Positions 4,239 through 11,646 of a stretch of DNA of 12,083 nucleotides are shown in pieces. The number at the start of each line of letters is the position of its first letter. Within the stretch, counting starts at the first letter, position 1. The notes beneath the pieces are model-generated. The model saw only the letters and a list, made by a program, of their open reading frames with translations. It made no database searches and was not told the DNA's origin. The DNA is from Oscillospiraceae bacterium (GTDB taxonomy: Bacteria; Bacillota; Clostridia; Oscillospirales; Ruminococcaceae). A program made the translations under genes and the position numbers. Where the stretch lies: contig JAITFV010000132.1 of the NCBI GenBank assembly GCA_031281115.1, forward strand, positions 1 through 12,083, given 5' to 3'.

Positions 4239-4377
4239 TATAATCGTTTAAATTGAAAACTGTTCCACAGTTTCAATTTAAAAGGGTTTCCGCTGCGTGA
4301 GCGCAGCGGGCGCTGTCGCAACAGCGCAAGCCCCTTTAACTTAAAAAGCGAAACGCTTTTTAAGTTAAAGGACTATA
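4239..4377 (+). repeat. 139-bp multi-hairpin repeat, copy 1 (left of methyltransferase)
   Basis: Four hairpins: TTTAAATTGAAAACTG/CAGTTTCAATTTAAA; CCGCTGCG-TGAG-CGCAGCGG; GCGCTGT-CGCA-ACAGCGC; and CCTTTAACTTAAAAAGCG/CGCTTTTTAAGTTAAAGG. A GGGTTT/AAGCCC stem encloses the two middle ones. The inverted copy at 5292-5430 differs at only two of 139 positions by my reading. AAAGGACTATA closes the element (4367-4377) and also occurs just before it (4230-4240), which could be a target-site duplication. It lies between promoter and start codon, so it is transcribed. Confidence 0.85.
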
Positions 4378-4401
4378 ACATAGCGAAAAGGGAGCAGAAT
4401 C

Positions 4402-5214
4402 ATGAAAGTTGACGATGCTGTAATCGTAAAAGCTCATTACGATGCCGACCCGCAAAAGGAGTGGGACAGACTCGCCGGCGGAAAGTTCGAGTTCAGAATC
4501 GCCTCGCATTACATGGAAAAACACATAAAACCCGGCGACAGCGTTTTAGACATCGGCGGCGGTCCCGGGCGATATTCGATTTGGCTCGCGCAAAAAGGCT
4601 GCGATGTAACTCTGCTCGACCTGTCCGAGCAATGTATCGAATTTGCGAAGAACAAAGCCGCCGATTACGGCGTTAAGATTAAAACCTTCGCAGGCGACGC
4701 ACGTTACATAAGCGCGAACCCGAAGCTCGCAAAAAAATACGACAACATTCTTATTATGGGGCCTCTTTATCACCTTGTTGACGAGAACGACCGCAAAGAC
4801 GTAATCCGCAGCGCGATTTCACGGCTTAAAAAAGGCGGGAAGCTTTTCGCTTCTTTCATCTCGCTCACAGGCGGCATGGTTTTTATGCTGAGGGAGTGTC
4901 CCGAGCTTATTACCCTGCCCGCAGAGCAATCTTTTATCTACGCGCTTACAAGCGGGAAATCTTTCGGCGGCGACGGATTCACCCGTGCTTACTTCGCCTA
5001 CCCCGATTCGATTGCCCCGTTCATGGCGCAATTTCCGCTCAAAAAACTGCATCTCTTTGCACAGGAAGGAATCAGCTCGCCCTTCTATCACAGAATTATG
5101 CCGCTGCCGCAAGATGCGCTTGAGGAATGGTACAGAATCAGCCTTGCCGTCTGCGAGAAGCCGGAGTTCCTCTCTTATTCCGAGCATCTTATGTACATCG
5201 GTGAGAAAGCATAG
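4402..5214 (+). CDS. Class I SAM-dependent methyltransferase
   Basis: 270 residues with a Rossmann-type methyltransferase core. Motif I is VLDIGGGPGRYSIWLA (48-63), which binds SAM. The acidic end of strand 2 is VTLLDLS (69-75), which contacts the ribose. GDA (98-100) follows for the adenine side, then NILIMGPLYHL (115-125) at the strand-4 active-site edge and LKKGGKLFASFIS (142-154). The C-terminal 100 residues are a family-specific cap. The substrate cannot be read from the sequence; similar stand-alone enzymes of Firmicutes act on small molecules. The ATG has GGGAG seven bases upstream. It is a single-gene transcription unit with its own promoter (4200) and terminator (5251-5287), bracketed by near-identical inverted repeats, which suggests it moved or can invert as a cassette. 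Confidence 0.9.
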   Translation: MKVDDAVIVKAHYDADPQKEWDRLAGGKFEFRIASHYMEKHIKPGDSVLDIGGGPGRYSIWLAQKGCDVTLLDLSEQCIEFAKNKAADYGVKIKTFAGDARYISANPKLAKKYDNILIMGPLYHLVDENDRKDVIRSAISRLKKGGKLFASFISLTGGMVFMLRECPELITLPAEQSFIYALTSGKSFGGDGFTRAYFAYPDSIAPFMAQFPLKKLHLFAQEGISSPFYHRIMPLPQDALEEWYRISLAVCEKPEFLSYSEHLMYIGEKA

Positions 5215-5250
5215 CAATTTGCAATATATTCCTTTGAGTTGAAAAAATAA

Positions 5251-5287
5251 AAAACGTGTGCGCTTTTAAAACCAGCGCACACGTTTT
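5251..5287. terminator. Bidirectional terminator between methyltransferase gene and tail operon
   Basis: A perfect 13-bp stem AAAACGTGTGCGC (5251-5263) / GCGCACACGTTTT (5275-5287) with an 11-base loop. On the minus strand it continues TTTTTTATTTTTT, an excellent T-tract for the phage operon. On the plus strand the tract is shorter (TTTT). Confidence 0.85.
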
Positions 5288-5291
5288 AAAC

Positions 5292-5430
5292 TATAGTCCT
5301 TTAACTTAAAAAGCGTTTCGCTTTTTAAGTTAAAGGGGCTTGCACTGTTGCGACAGCGCCCGCTGCGCTCACGCAGCGGAAACCCGTTTAAATTGAAACT
5401 GTGGAACAGTTTTCAATTTAAACGATTATA
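5292..5430 (-). repeat. 139-bp multi-hairpin repeat, copy 2 (inverted, right of methyltransferase)
   Basis: The reverse complement of 4239-4377 with two substitutions: one in the GGGTTT-stem flank and one in the 3' arm of the GCGCTGT hairpin. It begins TATAGTCC at 5292 and ends GATTATA at 5430, three bases before the last codon of the tail-fibre gene. With copy 1 it could form a very long stem around the methyltransferase gene or serve as recombination substrate. Confidence 0.85.
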
Positions 5431-5433
5431 ATA

Positions 5434-6783
5434 TTATTCCTGAGTTAATTCATAAGTTATCTTCATTGTGTTCAGCGCGTTTTTCGTGACAGGGGTATGA
5501 AGGTTATTGATTGTCGCCATGTAAGGGGTTATATAGCCGATATATTTGGTATGAAAATTTGAAGTCTGTTCGTGAAGCAATGCTATCAGCGGATACTTCA
5601 GGCTTGCCGAATTAAACAGATTCGGCATATTTATGTTATCGTTGCCTAATTGTGTAATTACGCTCTTAAAACCGTCATTAATAAACAATCCCGTGTTTGA
5701 AACAAACGGGCTAATCAAGTATTCTCCCCCGATGCAGACATATCTTCCGCTGATAGGAGCGTCAGAAACATTCCTTATAAAATTGCCGCTGTCATCTACT
5801 TCCATGATTCTGCCGGCTGTACTGTTTACATAAAGTTTATTTTTGAAAAAAGCTGTCGATGAGTTTGCTTGTATGCTTACGTTGAGCGGAATTATTTTAT
5901 CTTCAATTATTGTTTTTGTAATAAGGTTTACGGTTCTGATTCTCGCCGCTCCGCTGCCTCCGCTCGGAAGTGAAACGTGAACTAAATTATTGTTTTTATC
6001 AATTATGTGAGAGTTGAAAAGACTATTGAAGCGGGAGTCAGACTGAACTGAAAAAACATCTTCTCTGCAGTGAGTCGGAGAGGATGTGAGCAACCCTGCG
6101 CCGTTTAAAATACTCAGCGAAGAAGGATTTGCAAATGATTGCTCAAGAATTGTAAGAGCATTGTCATTCCTGTCTAAAACATATGTGTGGATTCCCCGGC
6201 GTAATTCACCGACATAAGACACTAACACGTTCGTGAATGTATTAATACTGCTCGGCGCAAAGCCCACAATATTTTGATTTATATTATCAATATTTATGCG
6301 TTGCCTGAAAAACGTACCTGCCTCCCACGGTGTCATCCAACCTCTGTCGCCGCCCGCAACCGATGTCAGTGAAATCGAATTTATAACACTGTTAGCTTTA
6401 TCTGTTGCGAAGTCCCATACCATTTTTACGCCGTTGCTGCGGATTTCGGTTTCGTTTTCATTCCAACACCCGCGGAGCGGATTTGCACCCCCGTAATTAC
6501 CGCCCGCGTGACCCACGCAATTAATTCCGGGAGGAGGTAAAATATTATTGACGTTTTCGTTAACTATGCTATCCCAAAGTAAAATTCCGCGTAAATACTG
6601 CGGATAAAGCGGCGTCAGCCGCGCCAGCATATCGCTTATCGAAACTCCGGATGCCAGCATTTCTCCGTTCCAGTCGAACATATTACGTATTGCGTCAGTG
6701 ACGATATTTTCGTCTTTGTATTCCTCTTTCTTTTTACCTGTAATACTGTCAAAAAGTTCTATGGTTGATTTTCCCTTTATCAT
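5434..6783 (-). CDS. Phage tail-fibre / receptor-binding-type structural protein
   Basis: 449 residues from ATG 6783, chosen because AGGAG lies seven bases upstream; an in-frame ATG at 6801 overlapping the previous stop is less well placed. The N-terminus (KGKSTIELFDSITGKKKEEY followed by DENIVTDAIRN) is the kind of conserved attachment segment seen in Clostridia siphophage tail-tip proteins. The middle has Gly/Asn-rich repeats and the long C-terminal half (YVLDRNDNALTILEQ, RFNSLFNSHIIDKNN) looks beta-rich, consistent with a receptor-binding or propeller-like region. It is the last gene of the tail operon, where fibre genes usually sit. No chaperone, holin or lysin follows; a terminator ends transcription at 5251-5287. 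The receptor cannot be predicted. Confidence 0.65.
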   Translation of the reverse strand: MIKGKSTIELFDSITGKKKEEYKDENIVTDAIRNMFDWNGEMLASGVSISDMLARLTPLYPQYLRGILLWDSIVNENVNNILPPPGINCVGHAGGNYGGANPLRGCWNENETEIRSNGVKMVWDFATDKANSVINSISLTSVAGGDRGWMTPWEAGTFFRQRINIDNINQNIVGFAPSSINTFTNVLVSYVGELRRGIHTYVLDRNDNALTILEQSFANPSSLSILNGAGLLTSSPTHCREDVFSVQSDSRFNSLFNSHIIDKNNNLVHVSLPSGGSGAARIRTVNLITKTIIEDKIIPLNVSIQANSSTAFFKNKLYVNSTAGRIMEVDDSGNFIRNVSDAPISGRYVCIGGEYLISPFVSNTGLFINDGFKSVITQLGNDNINMPNLFNSASLKYPLIALLHEQTSNFHTKYIGYITPYMATINNLHTPVTKNALNTMKITYELTQE

Positions 6784-6797
6784 TTTATGTCTCCTCA

Positions 6798-8732
6798 TCA
6801 TGTGTTAGTATCAAGGTTTAAAATATAATTAAACGATTGCAGCTGATTTCTTGTCAGCGCGCTTAAAAGATTGCCGAAGACCATATCATATTTTACAACC
6901 AGCTCGTTATATTGATTCAAATTTTCTTTGATTGTTAAAATTATCTCTCTGCCTTTTATTTCAATTGATTGAATTGAAAGCTCAATAATTCCGAACGAAA
7001 CAATAAACGCGTTGAAATCAATTGTATCCCCGTCAGGAGTTACGGCGTTTGTAAAAACAAGCAATATTTCATGTGTGGAAATCTTTTTCGCACTCTCGAA
7101 AATTGAATCAATCAGGACCCTTGCCGAAAACTTCAGAAGTGTCGGGCTCAAAGGCTTTATCGCTATATTTTCAATGCTGTGAAATAATGATTTCGGCATC
7201 GGTATTTGAAGCTCCGGTTCCACAAGTTTTCCCGATAATTTAGGAATTGTGATATTTATTAATCTAAGCTCATTTTTTTCGATGCACTGTGATATGTTTA
7301 TCTCCGGTCTTTGCGGGCCGCCGTCGCCGAGCATATATTGCCCGCTGAGAGAAGCTATCAGCTCGCCTTTAAAAATTAACGCATTCCCTGCACTAACTTT
7401 AGCCGTGAGTATGAGCGTATTTCTTCCCGGACGCATAACTCTGAAGCAATTATATAAACAAATGCTTTTAATTTCCGATTTTTTCAAAGTTGTTTCCGGC
7501 GTCTGTCCAACCTTCACGTTATTAATGAAATACTCAAGTTCCATTATGCAATCTTCGTTCGCCGTAACAGAAAACTGCGAATTAAATACCGCGAATGTTC
7601 TCGTTTCAAGGTTGAAATTTAAAGACGCGAGCGCAGCCGGAACTCCCCCGATTAAAATATCTTCTTTGTTCTCGCAGTTAATATACGTTACGCGCAGATT
7701 TTGGCTCAGCTCTTCAATCATTCTCTGCCGCGTCATCGGTTCGTCGTAATCGTCAAGAGGGTTTTTCGTTTTTGAAACAAGTCTTCCGGTAAGCCCGCCG
7801 TCGTATGTCAGAGTATAATCGCTGATTAATGCAAGATAGTGCGAATTTTCAAAATCATCCTGCACTAAAATTGCATCACCCGATTCAAGAAACGGAAGCC
7901 CCCGCATTTTTACTGTCAGCCCGTGATATTGAAATCCGTTCCAATGATTAAATAAACGTTCTGCCGCGTCCCGGCTTCCGAAAGGGTTATATTGACGATA
8001 AGTTGATACTTTCGTGCCGTTTCCCTCGGAAAATATTTCATCTTCAACAAAAAAATCAATTTGCCGAACCTCATTTATATCGGCTTTTACCGACAGTTCC
8101 GTATACTGATTGCGGGAGAGTACGAAGTCACACAACACTAACTTTTTAAGCTGTAAAACTCCGTCCCTGCCAAACTTTGCAAACCCACCGTTAATCCCCG
8201 CGATATACCCGATTACTTCGCGGCAGGTCGCCGTTCGGGGTACGAATTCTATCTTGTCGGCTTCGGGCTCAAATCCGATTTTAAAATCATAATGCGCCGC
8301 AATATCAGCGAGAACATCACCTGCTGTGCAGGGGAAGGTTATAGCCGGATTATACCGCGAATCAAGGCGGTACATCCTGTCGTAGCAGGTGACGCTGTAC
8401 CGCTCGCGCCTGCGGTAACGCCGTGTGATGTAAAACTCGCCGAGCGTACATTCTTCAGCAACTCCGGAATTATTACCGGTTAAATCCGCGAACCCGATAA
8501 ACGGACGAATCAACGCCGAGAGCGGGATATTATGACGGCTCCAAAGCTCAAAATGAAAGCGATTGGCGCAGGTCGTCCCGAAGTTCATATCCTCAGGATG
8601 AACCACATCGTTAAACTCAAACGATAAAATATCTGCGTCTGTGTAAACCTCACCGCCGGCGAAAATTCTGCACTTTACATCACGTCCGGGAGCAAGCGAT
8701 TTTTCCAAATAACTTTGTGAAACATTAATCAT
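6798..8732 (-). CDS. Phage tail hub / tail-associated protein
   Basis: 644 residues from ATG 8732. The N-terminus MINVSQSYLEKSLAPGRDVK is typical of the Firmicutes siphophage proteins that cap the tail after the tape measure. Next come ILSFEFNDV, LGEFYITRRYRRRERYSVTC and YDRMYRLD, then an LxDIAAHYDF-type segment. This resembles the gp27-like hub fold (ring domains around the tail tube end). The C-terminal half (about 340-644) is beta-rich and shows no lysozyme or peptidase motif, so I see no built-in wall hydrolase. An in-frame GTG at 8756 has no ribosome site; the ATG at 8732 overlaps the stop of a three-codon ORF that does. The stop overlaps the next gene's alternative start as ATGA. A 200-bp gap rich in hairpins separates it from the upstream gene. 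Confidence 0.7.
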   Translation of the reverse strand: MINVSQSYLEKSLAPGRDVKCRIFAGGEVYTDADILSFEFNDVVHPEDMNFGTTCANRFHFELWSRHNIPLSALIRPFIGFADLTGNNSGVAEECTLGEFYITRRYRRRERYSVTCYDRMYRLDSRYNPAITFPCTAGDVLADIAAHYDFKIGFEPEADKIEFVPRTATCREVIGYIAGINGGFAKFGRDGVLQLKKLVLCDFVLSRNQYTELSVKADINEVRQIDFFVEDEIFSEGNGTKVSTYRQYNPFGSRDAAERLFNHWNGFQYHGLTVKMRGLPFLESGDAILVQDDFENSHYLALISDYTLTYDGGLTGRLVSKTKNPLDDYDEPMTRQRMIEELSQNLRVTYINCENKEDILIGGVPAALASLNFNLETRTFAVFNSQFSVTANEDCIMELEYFINNVKVGQTPETTLKKSEIKSICLYNCFRVMRPGRNTLILTAKVSAGNALIFKGELIASLSGQYMLGDGGPQRPEINISQCIEKNELRLINITIPKLSGKLVEPELQIPMPKSLFHSIENIAIKPLSPTLLKFSARVLIDSIFESAKKISTHEILLVFTNAVTPDGDTIDFNAFIVSFGIIELSIQSIEIKGREIILTIKENLNQYNELVVKYDMVFGNLLSALTRNQLQSFNYILNLDTNT

Positions 8733-8828
8733 ATTTTCATAAAATCCTTTCTTCACTAACAGAGGACAGCTTCGTTTTAAAACGGAGCGAAAACAACGTT
8801 TCCTCCGTTTTGGTTGTACTTTGTTTCA
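8730..8828 (-). repeat. Duplicated leader sequence, copy L, with a three-codon ORF (8740-8729)
   Basis: Two blocks match the sequence before the minor capsid gene at the right edge: 8789-8828 (34 of 40 bases identical to 12044-12083) and 8730-8756 (25 of 27 identical to 12006-12032). Both copies contain AAAGGA, four bases, then ATG AAA ATA TGA, whose stop overlaps the start of the real gene. Between the blocks copy L has 32 bases and copy R only 11. In copy L, AAAACGGAG/CTCCGTTTT and CTCCGTTTT/AAAACGAAG hairpins are mutually exclusive. Confidence 0.65.
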
Positions 8829-8841
8829 AACTTGTTATACT

Positions 8842-8935
8842 AAAATCCAATAAATCGGCTTATTGGATTTTAGGGATGGCGCTGCTGCGACAGCGCGGAA
8901 CCCTGTTATCCATTTCTTAGATGGATAACAGGGTT
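8842..8935 (-). repeat. Three-hairpin element inside the tail operon
   Basis: On the minus strand, a 15-bp hairpin AACCCTGTTATCCAT/ATGGATAACAGGGTT (8935-8899) is followed by GCGCTG-TCGCAG-CAGCGC (8896-8879) and AAAATCCAATAA/TTATTGGATTTT (8871-8842). The central hairpin is nearly the same as GCGCTGTCGCAACAGCGC in the 139-bp repeats, while the AT-rich outer hairpins differ. The first stem begins within the stop codon of the upstream gene. There is no good T-run, so attenuation or RNA processing is more likely than full termination. Confidence 0.7.
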
Positions 8936-9281
8936 ATCTCTCCTCCAGGACTAATTTCATCGCCTTATAATACGTTATTCCCTGCCGTATATAATCAGTT
9001 ACCGCGACTTGTTCTTTCATGTGAAACTGCGAGGTTGTCTGCCCGGAATCCGGATTATCATAGGTTACGCTGAAGAATATACTGTCGGTTATAGCAAAAA
9101 GACGCTGCATCTCGGAGGCGCGGAGCCCCCCTAAATAAACCGTTAGGCTTATTTTTCGGCGTACCATATCTATCAGCATCCCGCCCTCTGCGTTAAACTC
9201 TGTCTTGGTGTTCCTTGTTACACGCTTCACCTGACATGATATAACGTTAGGCAGTTTATAGTTATTAAAAAATATATCCAC
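8934..9281 (-). CDS. Small phage tail protein (DUF6711-like)
   Basis: 115 residues from a GTG at 9281 with AAAGGA seven bases upstream. The pattern fits the small proteins encoded right after the tape measure in Firmicutes siphophages: an N-terminal INxxxLPNVxS-like strand (NYKLPNVISCQVKRV), AEGGMLIDMVRRKISLTVYL (32-51), a Phe-rich FFSVTYDNPDSGQ (69-81) and a closing YKAMKLVLEER. By position it would join the tape measure end to the hub, the place of a distal tail protein; DUF6711 itself has no established function. It lies 13 bases after the tape measure gene and before a hairpin-rich gap. Confidence 0.65.
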   Translation of the reverse strand: MDIFFNNYKLPNVISCQVKRVTRNTKTEFNAEGGMLIDMVRRKISLTVYLGGLRASEMQRLFAITDSIFFSVTYDNPDSGQTTSQFHMKEQVAVTDYIRQGITYYKAMKLVLEER

Positions 9282-9294
9282 GTTTTTTCCTTTC

Positions 9295-9981
9295 TCATCG
9301 GAGCGGATTTTCTCCCCATTGTCTGTAAAGATTATTCATTGTATCAGCGATTATTTGCGTAAATTCATACTCACCGATTTTAAGCGTAACCTCAACAGGT
9401 CTTCTGCTTATATCATCCGAAATATTCACATTGTTTTGCATATTTAACGGTTCGCTTTGGTTTAATGCGCCAATTCCGCCCGCCGCTTTTAAAGCGGCGT
9501 TTTCAGATGCAGTCAGCACCGCTTCACCCTTGTGCAAAAGAGCGGGGAAATCATCGTAAGGAACGTAGCTTGTCCCCACAGCAAACGAAGGTAAATTCAG
9601 CGATGAAACTGTATTTGCAGTTTTACTTTTTTGCGTTTCTTTTGCAGCGATTTTACCCGTGACCTCGCCCACATTATCTAAATTTAATTTCGATATTTTT
9701 TCAAGTTCTTTTGAAACAGGCGTGAGCGCGCTTAAAAGCGAAGGTGCTTTGTTTTTAAGTTTATCAAAGCTTGTTCCTAATCTTTCAACAGACCTCTCCG
9801 CAAAATTAACGCTGTTCCCGAACACATCACTCAGCATTTTTGAGAAAATCTGCGCAGTATCTGCGGCGAGCCGTGTTATTGTCTGTGTGCCTTTTTCAAG
9901 CAGTGAACCCGCTTTATCAAGGTCGCCGGCTACATTATCGCTGCTGACCCGCACCTCATATACAATGCTTCCGTCAGCCAT
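9295..9981 (-). CDS. Tail tape measure protein, unusually short
   Basis: 228 residues from ATG 9981 with GGGAGGTG five bases upstream. The N-terminus MADGSIVYEVRVSSDNVAGD and LDKAGSLLEKGTQTI match the start of Firmicutes tape measure proteins. The C-terminal signature FAVGTSYVPYD (133-143) and PALLHKGEAVLTASE (146-160) matches their end. Only about 90 residues of helical, coiled-coil-like sequence lie between, where these proteins usually have several hundred, often with hydrophobic segments. Tape measure length sets tail length at roughly 0.15 nm per residue, so a working tail would be about 35 nm long. Either an in-frame internal deletion made this gene or the element builds a very short tail. 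It sits in the normal place, after the two chaperone-type genes. Confidence 0.75.
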   Translation of the reverse strand: MADGSIVYEVRVSSDNVAGDLDKAGSLLEKGTQTITRLAADTAQIFSKMLSDVFGNSVNFAERSVERLGTSFDKLKNKAPSLLSALTPVSKELEKISKLNLDNVGEVTGKIAAKETQKSKTANTVSSLNLPSFAVGTSYVPYDDFPALLHKGEAVLTASENAALKAAGGIGALNQSEPLNMQNNVNISDDISRRPVEVTLKIGEYEFTQIIADTMNNLYRQWGENPLR

Positions 9982-9985
9982 TTTT

Positions 9986-10501
9986 TCACCTCCCGATTAA
10001 TTGATTAAACAACGTTTCGAGCCCGTCGTTTAAGTCCTCCGATGTCATTGAAAGCCTCGCTTTCATTACACAAAAAAGCGCGGTGTTTTCCGGTATGCAG
10101 GAAAGCAGCGCGTAAAATTCCCGCCAGTCAATGTCATCTTTTTGCAAATCAATTCCGTATGTTTGCATAAATGCCCCGTAAATTAGCGCACCGTCATCTT
10201 CAAGAGAAAGCAAGTTTTTCCTTGCTGAAGGGGACGGTGCATTATTATTTCCTGCGCTCTCTAAAAGCGTGAATATGCCGTCCAATAGCGCGAATTTCGC
10301 AGCGCACGGGAGAAAAAGAGAACGTGTATGTGAGGTATGCGTCAAAAGTAACTTAAGCCCCGCACTCACTCGCATTCTCTCAGAAATCCCGCTATCTTTC
10401 AACAGTGCTGCCGCTCTCATCACATTCCGGAAACCTACATCCAAGTAATACTTTTTCCCACGCAAGGCAACATATTTTTTCAGTGAAAATCCGAGCTTCA
10501 T
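9986..10501 (-). CDS. Bacteriophage Gp15-family tail assembly protein
   Basis: 171 residues. The middle and C-terminal part show the Gp15 family pattern: LSLEDDGALIYGAFMQTYGI (97-116), DLQKDDIDWREFYALLSCIP (117-136) and a closing VMKARLSM. Members of this family (after Listeria phage A118 gp15) are encoded just before the tape measure and are thought to chaperone it during tail assembly. The ATG at 10501 overlaps the previous stop (ATGA) with no independent ribosome site, so translation is coupled. It ends four bases before the tape measure ATG. Confidence 0.8.
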   Translation of the reverse strand: MKLGFSLKKYVALRGKKYYLDVGFRNVMRAAALLKDSGISERMRVSAGLKLLLTHTSHTRSLFLPCAAKFALLDGIFTLLESAGNNNAPSPSARKNLLSLEDDGALIYGAFMQTYGIDLQKDDIDWREFYALLSCIPENTALFCVMKARLSMTSEDLNDGLETLFNQLIGR

Positions 10502-10821
10502 AGATATTTTTTCACTCCCTGCCTGTCTTCGTGTTTTCGCTGCCGGACAGCAAGCGGATAAATTTTTCTCTTTATTACACGTCCAAATTTCTTCATGGCT
10601 TTTTCAGGTTTCTGCATACAATAGCACAATAATTTTTCTGTGATTTCCTCCCCGAAAAGCATTAGAAACATTTCTATCGCCGCCAATCCCGCTTCATGGT
10701 TTTCCCGGGTTTTAATCAGCCTTTCATACAGCGCGCCGAGCGCGTTTTTCGCTGCTTCGCCGCTTACACATACAATAACATTTTCGTCGTCAAGTTTAAA
10801 GCGGATTTTTTTATGCGGCAT
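10498..10821 (-). CDS. Small tail assembly (chaperone-type) protein
   Basis: 107 residues from ATG 10821, which overlaps the end of the tail tube gene by 11 bases. An in-frame start farther upstream (10848) lies deeper inside that gene and is less likely. It has a short beta N-terminus (KKIRFKLDDENVIV) and a helical remainder (AAIEMFLMLFGEEITEKLLC, then RVIKRKIYPLA), matching in size and composition the protein encoded between tail tube and Gp15 in related phages, which acts with it as tail chaperone pair. No frameshift signal joining it to Gp15 is apparent; the two overlap by ATGA. Function is mainly inferred from gene order. Confidence 0.6.
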   Translation of the reverse strand: MPHKKIRFKLDDENVIVCVSGEAAKNALGALYERLIKTRENHEAGLAAIEMFLMLFGEEITEKLLCYCMQKPEKAMKKFGRVIKRKIYPLAVRQRKHEDRQGVKKYL

Positions 10822-11236
10822 TAGGTTTTCCCGCGCCTTTGAGTTCAAGTGTTACACTGTTCGGCTCATTTGCATCGCCGCCCGTCTCTTGAATTTTCGT
10901 CATTGTAACATCCCAAATAACCGTACGGTTTCCCTTTGATAACCGCAGCTTAGTTTTCCTCGCATCACCCACTCCGTAAAGAGTCTCGCGAGAAAAAATA
11001 TACTCAATTACAGGGTCGCCGGCAATGTAATCACCGCGGAAAGTTACTGTGAAATTAAGCCCCGTAACCTCGCTTGACGAGAACCCGCTATCCGATAAAT
11101 AGCTCGCTGTATAAACGTTTTCGCCAAGCGTTTGGCTGATGCTTTTGAACGCTTTTCCGAGGCTTTCCCACTTGCGTGTTCCCGCTCCGGGAGTAACATC
11201 AAGCTCGGCTTTTATTTGATTGTTTAATTCTACCAT
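10811..11236 (-). CDS. Phage major tail tube protein
   Basis: 141 residues from ATG 11236 with GGAGAGGG seven bases upstream. The sequence is typical of short siphophage tail tube proteins: an N-terminal segment ELDVTPGAGTRKWESLGKAF, the tube-forming beta strands (SSSEVTGLNFTVTFRGDYI, DPVIEYIFS) and the C-terminal SVTLELKGAGKP motif common to the family. It would polymerise as stacked hexameric rings around the tape measure. It lies between the tail terminator and the chaperone pair, the canonical place. Confidence 0.8.
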   Translation of the reverse strand: MVELNNQIKAELDVTPGAGTRKWESLGKAFKSISQTLGENVYTASYLSDSGFSSSEVTGLNFTVTFRGDYIAGDPVIEYIFSRETLYGVGDARKTKLRLSKGNRTVIWDVTMTKIQETGGDANEPNSVTLELKGAGKPNAA

Positions 11237-11256
11237 TTGTTTCCCTCTCCTGTTTT

Positions 11257-11646
11257 TTATGCCAAATAATCTATGTTAATTATAAGGCTGTAAATGTAAT
11301 CCGCGCCGCTTCTCTGCATAAATTCAGGCGCGCTTCCCATGTTTATTCCTGCGATTTTTTCATCAATTTTAATTCCGTTAATCGTTATTCCGCACACAGT
11401 CTTTGCAATTTTAAATGCAGTCTCCATCGCAGTTTGATGCTTGCCGTGCCGAATAAGAATCAATACCGGCAAACGTTGAAAAACCCCGCCATCAAGATAG
11501 ACAGACTTAGAATATCCCGGTGTGATTTCAGCGCTTATACCGCTGTTGTTCGGCGATAAACCGCCGATAGAAACAGGCGAAAAAGGACTGCATTTTTCGT
11601 TTAAATATTCAATTGTTTTTGTAAGAATCTGCGTTTCTGCTATCAT
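11257..11646 (-). CDS. Tail terminator / minor capsid protein (Minor_capsid_3-like)
   Basis: 129 residues from ATG 11646, overlapping the previous stop as ATGA. The pattern GGVFQRLPVLILIRHGKHQT (53-72), preceded by SAEITPGYSKSVYLDG and followed by a C-terminal AEFMQRSGADYIYSLIINID-like end, fits the Minor_capsid_3 family. Its members occupy the tail terminator slot and cap the head-proximal end of the tail tube. The tail tube gene follows 20 bases later. Confidence 0.75.
   Translation of the reverse strand: MIAETQILTKTIEYLNEKCSPFSPVSIGGLSPNNSGISAEITPGYSKSVYLDGGVFQRLPVLILIRHGKHQTAMETAFKIAKTVCGITINGIKIDEKIAGINMGSAPEFMQRSGADYIYSLIINIDYLA

Noticed and set aside
4819..5217. 132-codon minus-strand reading frame
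   Set aside because: Antisense shadow of the methyltransferase C-terminal half.
4239..5430. CRISPR array or insertion sequence
   Set aside because: The repeats are two inverted copies 0.9 kb apart with internal hairpins, not regularly spaced direct repeats, and the enclosed gene is a methyltransferase, not a transposase.
7249..7749. 166-codon plus-strand reading frame inside the tail hub gene
   Set aside because: It is antisense to a well-supported 644-residue phage protein, has no ribosome site or recognisable domain, and its composition is that of a shadow frame.
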